Shown: in pieces, positions 45,341 to 53,830 of the stretch
Layout of the letters: every line of letters starts with the position of its first letter
How positions within the stretch are numbered: the first letter of the stretch is position 1
From: Blattabacterium cuenoti
GTDB taxonomy: Bacteria > Bacteroidota > Bacteroidia > Flavobacteriales > Blattabacteriaceae
Length of the DNA: 64,000 nucleotides
Assembly: GCF_014251955.1 (NCBI RefSeq)
Contig: NZ_CP059203.1
Coordinates: 180,789-244,788, forward strand
Reading direction: 5' to 3'
The notes under the pieces: model-generated
What the model was told of the DNA's origin: nothing
The model's database searches: none
Seen by the model: the letters and a program-made list of their open reading frames with translations, nothing else
Made by a program: the position numbers and the translations under genes

Positions 45341-45450
45341 AAAAACTATTTTGAATATTCTTTAACCTTTTCGAAACTCTATTTTAGACCTATTCAATTT
45401 TTTCAAAAGAAATTAGATGATTAACTTTTAATCAAAATTTTTTTTAGAAA

Positions 45451-46227
45451 ATGAAAATTGTTAGTTATAATATCAATGGAATTAGATCTGGAATTAATAA
45501 AGGATTATTTCATTGGATTGAAGCATGTCAGCCAGATATTTTATGTTTTCAAGAAATTAAAGCTTTTCCAGAACAAATAAACACAAATATTTTAGAAAGT
45601 TTTGGATATTCCCATTACTGGTTTCCTTCCAAAAGAAAAGGATATAGTGGAGTAGGAATTTTATGTAAAAAAAAACCAAACCATGTAGAATATGGAATAG
45701 GATTAAATTCTATTGATCAAGAAGGAAGAGTTATACGTATAGACTTAAAAAAAATATCAGTCATAAACCTTTATCTTCCTTCCGGAAGGAATATGAAAAA
45801 GAGATTGAATTTTAAATTTTATTTTATGAATCAATTTTTTGATTACATCAAAAAAATTAAAAAAAAATTTAATAATCTCATTATTTGTGGGGATTACAAT
45901 ATTTGTCATCAAAAGATAGATATTTATGATCCCATAAAAAATATGGAAATTTCCGGTTTTTTACCAGAAGAAAGAAAATGGATGACACATTTTTTAAATT
46001 TAGGATTCATAGATAGTTTTAGAAATTCCGTTAAGGAAGCCAACCATTATAGTTGGTGGAGTTATAGTTATAATGCTAGAAAAAATAATAAAGGTTGGAG
46101 GATTGATTATGCCATGGTTAGTACATCTTTGAAAAAACAGATAAAAAATGCTTACCTACTACCTGAAATAAAATATTCAGATCATTGTCCTACTGTATTA
46201 GAATTAGAAGAAGAAATTATTGAATAA
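45451..46227 (+). CDS. xth: Exodeoxyribonuclease III (AP endonuclease)
   Basis: This exonuclease III-family enzyme cleaves abasic sites in base excision repair. Catalytic motifs are intact: SYNINGIRSGINKG at the N terminus, CFQEIKA (metal-ligand glutamate), YSGVGILCKKKP, the active-site CGDYNICHQKIDIY (Asp and Asn) and the C-terminal RIDYAMVS and YSDHCPTVLEL (the catalytic histidine). The length of 258 residues is normal. It is divergent from hisG over about 300 nt, and its stop abuts the 3' end of the convergent tRNA-Lys gene. Confidence 0.96.
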   Translation: MKIVSYNINGIRSGINKGLFHWIEACQPDILCFQEIKAFPEQINTNILESFGYSHYWFPSKRKGYSGVGILCKKKPNHVEYGIGLNSIDQEGRVIRIDLKKISVINLYLPSGRNMKKRLNFKFYFMNQFFDYIKKIKKKFNNLIICGDYNICHQKIDIYDPIKNMEISGFLPEERKWMTHFLNLGFIDSFRNSVKEANHYSWWSYSYNARKNNKGWRIDYAMVSTSLKKQIKNAYLLPEIKYSDHCPTVLELEEEIIE

Positions 46228-46300
46228 TGACCTGACTGGGATTCGAACCCAGGACCCTTACATTAAAAGTGTAATGCTCTACCAGCTGAGCTATCAGGTC
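46228..46300 (-). tRNA. tRNA-Lys (UUU)
   Basis: The minus strand folds as a complete cloverleaf. The acceptor GACCTGA pairs with TCAGGTC with discriminator A, the D arm is AGCTCAGCTGGTAGAGC, and the anticodon arm TTACA-CTTTTAA-TGTAA has anticodon UUU. The T arm is CTGGG-TTCGAAT-CCCAG. The 3' CCA is not encoded. It reads lysine AAA/AAG, by far the commonest codons here. It converges with xth with no spacer. Confidence 0.97.
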
Positions 46301-46353
46301 AATTTAGAAAATGCAAGACGATTTTGTTTGTTTTATTTTATATATATGAACAA

Positions 46354-46361
46354 CAAAGATA
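46354..46361 (-). promoter_or_regulatory. Candidate -7 box (TATCTTTG) for tRNA-Lys
   Basis: The minus strand carries TATCTTTG, an exact TAnnTTTG match 53 nt upstream of the tRNA-Lys 5' end, which would give a leader of about 45 nt to be removed by RNase P. It lies in the short divergent spacer with aroK. Confidence 0.45.
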
Positions 46362-46394
46362 CTACTAATTTTTTTATATTTTTATGTTTTATGA

Positions 46395-46916
46395 ATGAAT
46401 ATGAAAGTGACTTTAATCGGATACATGGGTAGTGGAAAGACTTCTATAGGAGAAATATTGTCTAAAAAATTGAAATTTGATTTTTATGATTTGGACGATC
46501 TTCTTGTCAAAGATCAACATGACTCAATTTGTAATCTTTTTAAAAAAATAGGAGAAAATTCTTTTAGAAAAATAGAGCATCTAATGCTTAAAAAAATCTT
46601 AAAAAAGAACAAAAAATATATTTTATCTGTTGGAGGAGGAACCCCTTGTTATTATAATAACATTGATTTATTGAATAAATTCTCAAAAACTTTTTATCTA
46701 AAAACTAATAGTTATACATTGTTCAAAAGATTATCTTTAGAAAAAAAAACGAGACCATTAATTGCTCATTTGTCTAAAAAAGAATTATTCAAATTTATTA
46801 TTAGTCATTTCTCAAAAAGAATTTTTTTTTATGAGAAATCTTTTAGAAAGATAGATATTACTGGAAAATCCAAAAAAGATATAGTTCAAGAAATAACACA
46901 ATTCATCATTAAATAA
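46395..46916 (+). CDS. aroK: Shikimate kinase
   Basis: AroK phosphorylates shikimate in the route to chorismate and the aromatic amino acids. The Walker A loop GYMGSGKTS is at residues 9-17. The substrate-binding aspartate in YDLDDL, the FRKIEHLML segment with its arginine, and the SVGGGTPCY glycine motif are present. The LEKKTRPLI lid arginine is also visible. The length of 173 residues is normal. A second ATG two codons in is an alternative start. The tilS gene follows after 1 nt. Confidence 0.96.
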   Translation: MNMKVTLIGYMGSGKTSIGEILSKKLKFDFYDLDDLLVKDQHDSICNLFKKIGENSFRKIEHLMLKKILKKNKKYILSVGGGTPCYYNNIDLLNKFSKTFYLKTNSYTLFKRLSLEKKTRPLIAHLSKKELFKFIISHFSKRIFFYEKSFRKIDITGKSKKDIVQEITQFIIK

Positions 46917-46917
46917 T

Positions 46918-48267
46918 ATGAATCAATTGTCATACAACAAATATGATCATTTTTTTTTAGATACAATCATAAACAATTTTCCAATAAAAAATAAAAAAAT
47001 ATGCGTTGCTGTAAGTGGAGGATTAGATAGTATGGTTCTTTTAAATTTATTACTTCATATTCCTAATACTATATTAGGTGTTGCGCATTGTAATTTTGCA
47101 CTGAGAAATAAAGAATCTAATAAAGATGAAGATTTCGTGAAAAAATTTTGTTTAAAAAATCATATAACATATCATATTAAGCGATTTAATACCTTTGATT
47201 TTTCTAAAAAACAGAAGTTATCTATACAAATGTCAGCTAGAAAACTTAGATACGATTGGTTTAATGAATTATTAAAAAATTCATATGAGTTGATAGCATT
47301 AGGACATCATTTTAATGACTCTATAGAAACTTTTTTTATAAATTTAATGAGGGGAACAGGAATCAAAGGATTATTAGGGATACCTAAAAAAAATGGAAAA
47401 TTCATTCGTCCTCTTTCTAGTTTTACAAAAGAAGAAATTTTGTCTTATGCTAAAAAAAGAAATCTAAATTGGAGATTAGATAAAAGCAATCTAGATGATA
47501 AGTATTTAAGAAATAAAATACGTTCAGTAATATCTGTTTTTTCCTTTTCTTTCAAAGGAATAAAAAAAAGTATTGATTATCTTCATCAAGAGAATTTTTT
47601 AATAGAAAAACAAATTCAAGAAATTAATAAAAAAATAACAGTAGAAAAAAAATATAATCCATTTTATTGGAAAATATCATGTAATCAAATCATGAATTTA
47701 CAACCTTTATCTTTTTATTTATTCAAATTATTTTTTTCTTATGGGTTTTCTAATCATATAAAAAGTTTAAAAAATCTTCTTTATGCACAATCAGGAAAAC
47801 AATTAATATCTAAAAAATATCGTATTATTAAAAACAGAAATTTTTGGATTTTAATCTCAAATTCATTTTTATTTGCAAATAAAAATAAAGTTTTTTTGAT
47901 CCCCAATATCATCAAAAACAATGATTATAGTAGAAACCTATCATTACCTGTAAATGTAAAATTTTCTTTTCATACAGAAATAGAAAAAAATAAACCAATG
48001 ATATCGTTTATAGATTTTGATAAAATTCAATTTCCGTTGAAATTAAGAACATGGAAAGAAGGAGATTATTTTTATCCTATAAATATGAAAGGAAAGAAAA
48101 AATTAAGCAAATATTATAAAGAAAAAAAATTTTCTCTTTTGGAAAAAGAACAAACATGGTTATTAGTAAATGGAAATGAAGATATTATTTTAGTTTTAAG
48201 AAATCGTTTAGATGATAGATTTAAGGTTACAGAAAAAACAAAAAAAATATTAGGAATAAAAATATAA
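46918..48267 (+). CDS. tilS: tRNA(Ile)-lysidine synthase
   Basis: TilS attaches lysine to C34 of the CAU-anticodon tRNA-Ile so that it reads AUA and not AUG. The PP-loop ATPase motif is AVSGGLDSMVLL (33-38 core). GVAHCNFALRNKES, MSARKLRYDWF, ALGHHFNDSIETFFINLMRGTG and the RPLSSFTKEEI stretch also match. The C-terminal domain is present (KLRTWKEGDYFYPI onward), giving 449 residues. AUA is very common in this AT-rich genome, so the enzyme should be essential. It follows aroK with a 1-nt gap. Confidence 0.95.
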   Translation: MNQLSYNKYDHFFLDTIINNFPIKNKKICVAVSGGLDSMVLLNLLLHIPNTILGVAHCNFALRNKESNKDEDFVKKFCLKNHITYHIKRFNTFDFSKKQKLSIQMSARKLRYDWFNELLKNSYELIALGHHFNDSIETFFINLMRGTGIKGLLGIPKKNGKFIRPLSSFTKEEILSYAKKRNLNWRLDKSNLDDKYLRNKIRSVISVFSFSFKGIKKSIDYLHQENFLIEKQIQEINKKITVEKKYNPFYWKISCNQIMNLQPLSFYLFKLFFSYGFSNHIKSLKNLLYAQSGKQLISKKYRIIKNRNFWILISNSFLFANKNKVFLIPNIIKNNDYSRNLSLPVNVKFSFHTEIEKNKPMISFIDFDKIQFPLKLRTWKEGDYFYPINMKGKKKLSKYYKEKKFSLLEKEQTWLLVNGNEDIILVLRNRLDDRFKVTEKTKKILGIKI

Positions 48268-48270
48268 TTG

Positions 48271-48312
48271 TTGGATTTCAGTAATCCAATTTCAATTAAT
48301 ATTTTTTTTTAA
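48271..48312 (+). terminator. Weak terminator-like hairpin after tilS
   Basis: TTGGATT (48271-48277) pairs with AATCCAA (48283-48289) around a 5-nt loop. A T-rich tail with nine or more Ts follows, about 14 nt later, before serC. The distance from stem to T-run is longer than ideal. Confidence 0.45.
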
Positions 48313-48335
48313 TTTTGATAAGAATTAGTTGTTCT

Positions 48336-49403
48336 ATGAAAATACATAATTTCAGTGCAGGCCCCTCTATTTTACCTAAACAAGTAATTAGAAAATCAGC
48401 TCAATCTGTAATATCTTTTAATCAAAGTGGATTGTCTTTACTTGAAATTTCTCATAGAAGTAAAGATTTCATAGAAATAATGGAAAAAACAACAGAATTA
48501 GTTAAACGGACTATGAATTTAAATGATGATTATTCCATTTTATTTCTTCAAGGGGGGGCGACCTTGCAATTTACAATGGTTCCATCTAATTTAATGAATA
48601 GAGAAGCAGCTTATTTAGATACAGGAATATGGGCAAATAATGCTATTAAAGAAGCGGAAAAATTTGGTAAAGTAAGGATTCTTTTTTCCGGTAAAAAAAA
48701 AAACTATACATATATATCTAAAAATTATAAGGTTCCAAACGAAGTAGATTATTTTCATTGTACTTCCAATAATACTATTGTTGGAACACAAATGAAAATA
48801 TTTCCTAATACTCCTATTCCAATGGTTTGTGATATGTCTTCAGATATATTTAGTCGAAAATTAAATTTTTGTCAATTTAGTTTGATCTATGCTTCTGCAC
48901 AAAAAAATGTAAGTTCTGCAGGAATGACTATTGTTATTGTAAAAAAAGAAATTCTTGGAAAAATTAAAAAAAGAAATATTCCTTCTTATTTAGATTACAT
49001 GATTCATATTAAAAACAATAGGATTTTCAATACTCCAAATGTATTTTCTATCTATACTTCCATGTTAACATTAGAATGGATAAAAAATAAGGGAGGTCTT
49101 TCCATTCTAGAAAAAGAAAATGAATATAAAGCTCAATTATTATATGATGAAATAGACAAAAGCAATCTATTTGAAAACAAAATTCATAAGGAAAATCGTT
49201 CTAATATGAACGTTACTTTTTTTTTAAAGAAAAAAAATCTAGAAAATAAATTTAATAAAATGTGGAAAAAAGAAAACATTGTTGGATTAGATGGACATAG
49301 ATATTTAGGAGGATATCGCGCTAGTATTTACAATGCTTTATCATTAGATAGTGTTCGATTTTTAATACACATAATGAAAGAATTTGAAAAAAAATTTTCT
49401 TAA
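48336..49403 (+). CDS. serC: Phosphoserine aminotransferase
   Basis: SerC makes phosphoserine from phosphohydroxypyruvate (serine synthesis), and in some bacteria also serves pyridoxal phosphate synthesis. The PLP lysine is K190 in IYASAQKNVSSAG. The N terminus HNFSAGPSILPK and LFLQGGATLQFTMVPSNL are diagnostic, and DGHRYLGGYRASIYNAL ends the substrate domain. The start is the ATG at 48336; the TTG-based extension upstream is not conserved. The length is 355 residues. An A11 tract around residue 120 is in frame. The yggS-like gene follows after 2 nt. Confidence 0.96.
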   Translation: MKIHNFSAGPSILPKQVIRKSAQSVISFNQSGLSLLEISHRSKDFIEIMEKTTELVKRTMNLNDDYSILFLQGGATLQFTMVPSNLMNREAAYLDTGIWANNAIKEAEKFGKVRILFSGKKKNYTYISKNYKVPNEVDYFHCTSNNTIVGTQMKIFPNTPIPMVCDMSSDIFSRKLNFCQFSLIYASAQKNVSSAGMTIVIVKKEILGKIKKRNIPSYLDYMIHIKNNRIFNTPNVFSIYTSMLTLEWIKNKGGLSILEKENEYKAQLLYDEIDKSNLFENKIHKENRSNMNVTFFLKKKNLENKFNKMWKKENIVGLDGHRYLGGYRASIYNALSLDSVRFLIHIMKEFEKKFS

Positions 49404-49405
49404 AC

Positions 49406-50077
49406 ATGAATCATATTAAAAATCGTTTTCTTTTTGTAAAAAGATCAATCCCAAAAAATATAAAAATTTTAGCAGTATCTAAAAACCAAAATGTTTCTTC
49501 TATAGAAAAATTGTACAAAATAGGACATAGAGATTTTGGAGAAAATTATGTACAAGAAATGGTAAAAAAATATCAAAAATTACCAAAAGACATTCGTTGG
49601 CATATGATTGGAAGAATTCAAAGCAATAAATTAAAAGACATTGTCCCTTTTATTGATTTAATTCATAGTGTTCAAAAATTTGAACATATTCAAATCATAA
49701 ATAAAATAGCATTAAAACATAATCGTGTTGTAAATTGTCTATTACAAATAAAAATTTGTAATGAAAAAAATAAATCAGGAATAACATATCAACAAGCCAA
49801 TAACATATTGGAAGATAAAAGATATAAAAATATGAAAAATGTAAAAATTATTGGCCTAATGGGAATAGCATCTTTCCAAAAACCGATTCAAAAAATACGT
49901 TATGAATTTGATTTTTTGAATAAAATATACAATGATTATAAAAATAAGTATAAACATTGTTCTATTCTTTCTATGGGAATGAGTCGAGATTATCCCATAG
50001 CTATAGAATATGGAACCACTCTTATTCGTTTAGGAACATTTCTTTTCGGAAATAGAAAAAAAAATAAAACAATTTAA
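49406..50077 (+). CDS. YggS/PROSC family pyridoxal phosphate homeostasis protein
   Basis: This PLP-binding protein without known enzyme activity keeps B6 and amino-acid pools in balance in other bacteria. The PLP lysine is K26 in LAVSKNQNV. The family blocks GHRDFGENYVQEMVKKY, IRWHMIGRIQSNKLKDI, IKICNEKNKSGI, GLMGIASF and SMGMSRDYPIAIEYG-type signature are present. The length of 223 residues is normal. It lies 2 nt after serC, which also uses PLP, and is followed by the longest non-coding stretch of the window. Confidence 0.93.
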   Translation: MNHIKNRFLFVKRSIPKNIKILAVSKNQNVSSIEKLYKIGHRDFGENYVQEMVKKYQKLPKDIRWHMIGRIQSNKLKDIVPFIDLIHSVQKFEHIQIINKIALKHNRVVNCLLQIKICNEKNKSGITYQQANNILEDKRYKNMKNVKIIGLMGIASFQKPIQKIRYEFDFLNKIYNDYKNKYKHCSILSMGMSRDYPIAIEYGTTLIRLGTFLFGNRKKNKTI

Positions 50078-50214
50078 TTTTTTTTTAATGCTGTTCTTGC
50101 TTTTTTTTATTCTATATTCTATAGAAATAGAAGAAGAGAAGAGAGATTCTAAAAAGATTTAGACCATACCACCATTACTTACACAAAAAAAACCATTCCC
50201 TATCAGTATCAGTT

Positions 50215-50482
50215 TATGAGAGAAATATTCTGTATAAAATTGAACTCCAAATTTCTAGATTTTTTTTTGTTACAGGATTTTTTGTTAAGTTATCCAATAT
50301 GAATATTTTTATTCATCTTGAAAAACATTTTCTCTATTTAAACTATCAGAATAGACAACAACAATTTACCATTAGAATTAGATAATAAGATATTATTTGG
50401 ATTACATTAACTGTATTTATTTATTATGCAAGGAATAAAAGAGAATTTTTTTGTAAATTGACAATCAGAATATTCTCTCATA
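50215..50482. repeat. Long-range inverted repeat, 17-18 nt arms
   Basis: TATGAGAGAAATATTCTG at 50215-50232 is complementary to CAGAATATTCTCTCATA at 50466-50482 except for one extra A. The arms are 233 nt apart. As RNA this would be a closing stem for a domain of about 268 nt. A match this long between two places is unlikely by chance even in AT-rich sequence. Confidence 0.5.
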
Positions 50483-50507
50483 ATAATAATGTATTTGAAT
50501 GAAAAAT

Positions 50508-50539
50508 GCTCCCTAATAAGGGAGCCAAAAGTTTTTTTT
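50508..50539 (+). terminator. Hairpin with downstream T8, terminator-like
   Basis: GCTCCCT (50508-50514) pairs perfectly with AGGGAGC (50519-50525) around AATA. Eight Ts follow at 50532-50539 after a 6-nt spacer. On the minus strand the same stem is followed by ATTTTTC, so it could end transcripts from either side. It lies just past the right arm of the long inverted repeat. Confidence 0.5.
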
Positions 50540-50726
50540 GAATAGTTCTATAATACATGATGAAAAAAAGAATACCATTTCATTCTCTAGACTAAAGATG
50601 ATTTTAGAGATGATATTAACATGAACTTAAATATTATATTTTTTCATATTTGTGTGGTTTTTAATTATAAATAGTATAATTTTTAGTTTAATTATATAAA
50701 AATATTCATATTTTATTTTTTTTTTT

Positions 50727-52661
50727 ATGTTTTCTTTCATAGGAAAAGGAGTAGAAATCATGGATCAAAAAAAAATAACAGAATTTTATAGTCCTACTGA
50801 TCAAGATTATCAGTATTGGACTGAAGAAAATAACCAAAAAAAAATTTTAGAAACAACATCTATTTCTATGGAAAAGGATTATTCTCACAATTTTTTTTTA
50901 TTTAGAAAGGATCATTTTGGATTTTTGACGAATCGTGAAAATAATTTTAATATAGAATTAATACAAAAAAATCTTACAAAATCATTGAATCACAATAGTG
51001 ATCATAACAACAACTTTTTTAATGATATTTTTTTTTCTCCTGAAAAAATTAGATATTTTGATGTAAAAACACCTACTTCTGAAATTTTCTATTCTGTAAA
51101 TTTTCTTCAAGAAAATGCTTTAGGAGTTTTATTTACTCAAAGTCCTAATAAAAAAATGAATTATTCTATAGAATATAGAAATAGAATAAGAAATCATCAT
51201 GGGAATGAACAAGAACCTAATTTTGAAAAACAGTTATTCTTAACAACATTTGTTTATCAAGACCAAAAATCCTCTCATTTTCAAAAATTGTGGGGACATT
51301 ATTTGTATCAAAATTTTTCTAGTGAAAAAAAAAGAAAAAAACCTATTTGGGAGACTACAAATAATAATATTTTTTTTGAGAAACAAAATTTTTTTTATGA
51401 AAGATTTTATATAAATATTATTCAAAAAATTTTTCCTTTTTTATCATGGTTGGATAATTATCAACCTATTTTAAAAAATCATATAGAGTATACAAAATAT
51501 TTCAAAAAACATTTTCTTTCTAAAGAAGTCATTCAAAATAATATGATCAATTATTATCATTTAAAAAATGAATGTTCTTTGATTTTTGGAAGAGAAGAAA
51601 AAGAAAGGTATAATGTTGAAATAGGGGTTATTTATGATAGAATTCGATATCAACTATTTTTATTAAATAATCTCTTGAATAAAAAAATTTATAAGAAAAA
51701 AAAAGATTTAAATGTTATTTCTATAAAAGGAAAAATTGATCATATCATTAATAAAATTTTTGAATTTCATTCAAATGGAAAATGGATGGTAAATATAGAA
51801 AATAATCATTTTAAAAATTATTTACAAGCCAATACTCAATTGAATACATTATTGTTTTCAAAATTTCATTTTTTAACTCAATTGAGTATTGAAAATACTA
51901 ATATTTTTCCTGATATTATTCATTTTTCTTTCTTTCAAAAGAATAAGGAATGTGACAACAATAACAAATATTATTATGACACTATGAATGGATTTTATAC
52001 AAAAAAATCTATAATTTTCTTTTTTTTTCCAAAAAAAGAAGAAAATTTTGATATTTCTTTAAAAATATCTAAAATGAATAATTCTTCTAACAAAGAGAAA
52101 GTTCCAAATTTTTTGCATTGGAAATATATCAATTCATGTGAATTCAAAATAGGAACAATTCATAATATATGGAAATTTCAATTTAATAATGTTTTTTTGT
52201 ATCAAAAATACAATTCTGATCAATTAATTTTTTCTATTCCAAATTTTATTTCAAGAAATACTATCTCTTATAAAGATTCTTATTTTGATAAATCTTTATT
52301 TATACAAACTGGAATTTCTATTCATTATTTTAACAAATTTTATCATCAAGATTTTTCTTCTTATCCTTTTGATTTATTTTCTTTTTATTCAGGAGAAAAT
52401 GAATGTTATCCAAAGAAAATTGTTAGAAAAATACCTTTGTTAGATTATTTTTTAAATTTCAAAATATTTAGAGTTATATTTTATGCAAGTATACAAGATC
52501 TTCAAAATCTTATTATAAGTGATCCGATAATAATAACAAATACAAATGAAAAAACTAATGATGATAATAATAGGAATAGGGATAGTGTTAGGATTAGGAA
52601 GAGGAAAATAAAAAAATATTTTTCTATCAAAGTAGGTCTATTATGGAATCTTTTTACTTGA
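50727..52661 (+). CDS. Porin_10-like outer membrane beta-barrel protein, N-terminal signal missing
   Basis: The protein resembles the Bacteroidota putative porin family (Porin_10). The opening pattern (EFYSPTDQDYQYWTEEN, then a FLFRKDHFGFL stretch and IRYFDVKTPTSEIFYSVNF) matches the start of the mature barrel region, followed by many short aromatic-rich beta strands. No signal peptide is visible from the ATG at 50727, nor from the next ATG at 50760, which has a rare Shine-Dalgarno-like AGGAG nine bases before it. A T11 run directly precedes 50727. Family relatives have a signal and about 50 residues more, so the gene may be N-terminally decayed or frame-broken. The family call is from memory of the pattern. 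Confidence 0.65.
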   Translation: MFSFIGKGVEIMDQKKITEFYSPTDQDYQYWTEENNQKKILETTSISMEKDYSHNFFLFRKDHFGFLTNRENNFNIELIQKNLTKSLNHNSDHNNNFFNDIFFSPEKIRYFDVKTPTSEIFYSVNFLQENALGVLFTQSPNKKMNYSIEYRNRIRNHHGNEQEPNFEKQLFLTTFVYQDQKSSHFQKLWGHYLYQNFSSEKKRKKPIWETTNNNIFFEKQNFFYERFYINIIQKIFPFLSWLDNYQPILKNHIEYTKYFKKHFLSKEVIQNNMINYYHLKNECSLIFGREEKERYNVEIGVIYDRIRYQLFLLNNLLNKKIYKKKKDLNVISIKGKIDHIINKIFEFHSNGKWMVNIENNHFKNYLQANTQLNTLLFSKFHFLTQLSIENTNIFPDIIHFSFFQKNKECDNNNKYYYDTMNGFYTKKSIIFFFFPKKEENFDISLKISKMNNSSNKEKVPNFLHWKYINSCEFKIGTIHNIWKFQFNNVFLYQKYNSDQLIFSIPNFISRNTISYKDSYFDKSLFIQTGISIHYFNKFYHQDFSSYPFDLFSFYSGENECYPKKIVRKIPLLDYFLNFKIFRVIFYASIQDLQNLIISDPIIITNTNEKTNDDNNRNRDSVRIRKRKIKKYFSIKVGLLWNLFT

Positions 52662-52712
52662 GTTAAAAATTTTTTTAACACAAAATATGTAATTTTATTA
52701 TTGTTAAGTGAT

Positions 52713-53396
52713 ATGAAAGAATTTTTTTGTTTTATTTTATCTTTTTCTATAACTTTTTTCTTTTTATTTTCAAAAGAAAAAGAAGAAGAAAAAAAAAATG
52801 AAAAGCAAAATGTCCTTAAATATATCAAGGAATATGCTAAGTTTTCTATTGAAGAAATGGAGAAGTTTGGAATCCCAGCTAGTATTAAATTAGGACAGGG
52901 GATTTTGGAATCATCTAGTGGAAATAGCCCATTGGCAAAATTAACAAATAATCATTTTGGAATAAAATGTGGAAAAGATTGGAAGGGAGATATTTATTAT
53001 CATGATGATGATCTTCCAAAGGAATGTTTTAGAAAGTATAAATCGGTTAGAGAATCTTTTAATGATCATTCAAAATTTTTGAAAAAACCTCGTTATTCTG
53101 AATTATTCCTTTTAAAAAAGAAAGATTATAGATCTTGGGCAATTGGACTGAAAAAAGCAGGATACGCAACTTCTTTAAAGTATTCAAATCAATTGATTTC
53201 TCAAATAGAAAAGTATTCTTTGTGGATTTTTGATGAAGAAACTTCTCAAGGAATAGAGAAAAGAATAGATAAATATTTAACTGAAATAAAGATGAAAAAA
53301 ACAAAAAAAACTATTTTCGAATCTTTTTTTCAAAGTCATTTCTTTAAAAAGATTTCTTTTTTTCTGAAAAAATACGTTAAACTGGAAAAAAAATAA
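52713..53396 (+). CDS. Glucosaminidase-family peptidoglycan hydrolase, no LysM domain
   Basis: This is a mannosyl-glycoprotein endo-beta-N-acetylglucosaminidase-type (FlgJ/LYZ2-like) hydrolase that cuts the glycan chain of peptidoglycan. A hydrophobic signal or anchor covers residues 1-20. The domain starts near 40, with GIPASIKLGQGILESSSGNSP (catalytic E66), NNHFGIKCGKDWKGD and YATSLKYSNQLISQIEKY. The ATG at 52713 is preferred over an upstream TTG. Flavobacterial homologs usually carry C-terminal LysM repeats; here only about 60 basic residues follow. It suggests that some cell wall is still remodelled, in line with dapD and murI. Confidence 0.88.
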   Translation: MKEFFCFILSFSITFFFLFSKEKEEEKKNEKQNVLKYIKEYAKFSIEEMEKFGIPASIKLGQGILESSSGNSPLAKLTNNHFGIKCGKDWKGDIYYHDDDLPKECFRKYKSVRESFNDHSKFLKKPRYSELFLLKKKDYRSWAIGLKKAGYATSLKYSNQLISQIEKYSLWIFDEETSQGIEKRIDKYLTEIKMKKTKKTIFESFFQSHFFKKISFFLKKYVKLEKK

Positions 53397-53403
53397 TTCT
53401 CGT

Positions 53404-53805
53404 ATGAATCCTAATAATTTAAAATATAGTCCTAATCATGAATGGATTGGTTTGGATGAAAAAAATAATAAAAAAACTTATGTTGTTGGAATTACTCATT
53501 TTGCTCAAAACGAATTAGGAGATATTATTTATTTAGATATAGATGATGCTATTGTAGAAACGGAAATAAAAGAAGGAAATGTATTTGGAACAATAGAAGC
53601 TGTTAAAACTGTTTCAGATTTATTTATGCCAGTTTCAGGAAAAATCCTTGAAATTAATCAAAACTTAAAATCAAAACCAGAATTGATAAATAAAAATTCT
53701 TATGATGAAGGATGGATTCTTCGAATTAGAATTTTGGATAAAAAAGAATATGATAAACTAATGTCTTTTGAAGAATATAATAATAAATATCTAAAAAATG
53801 AATAA
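53404..53805 (+). CDS. gcvH: Glycine cleavage system H protein
   Basis: GcvH is a small lipoyl-carrier protein that shuttles the aminomethyl group in the glycine cleavage system, and can serve as lipoyl relay. The lipoylated lysine is K68 in FGTIEAVKTVSDLFMPVSG. The N terminus YSPNHEWI and the NELGDIIYLDID strand are conserved. The length of 133 residues is normal. It lies 7 nt after the glucosaminidase gene. No gcvT or gcvP is in the window, so whether full glycine cleavage remains cannot be told here. Confidence 0.96.
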   Translation: MNPNNLKYSPNHEWIGLDEKNNKKTYVVGITHFAQNELGDIIYLDIDDAIVETEIKEGNVFGTIEAVKTVSDLFMPVSGKILEINQNLKSKPELINKNSYDEGWILRIRILDKKEYDKLMSFEEYNNKYLKNE

Positions 53806-53830
53806 TAAAAAATAAAATGATTATTTAATT

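Larger units (their letters stand above)
50078..50726. other. About 650 nt without a recognizable gene
   Basis: No frame longer than about 30 codons with family resemblance is seen on either strand. The stretch holds a long-range inverted repeat (50215-50232 with 50466-50482) and a GC-richer hairpin (50508-50525) followed by T8. The end is very T-rich before the porin-like gene. It lacks the conserved core sequences of RNase P RNA or tmRNA that I can recall. It may be a decayed gene, a structured RNA or a long leader. Confidence 0.5.

Noticed and set aside
50299-50385. 28-codon frame in the long non-coding stretch
   Set aside because: Its length and composition are expected by chance and it resembles no family; the region is better described by its inverted repeat.
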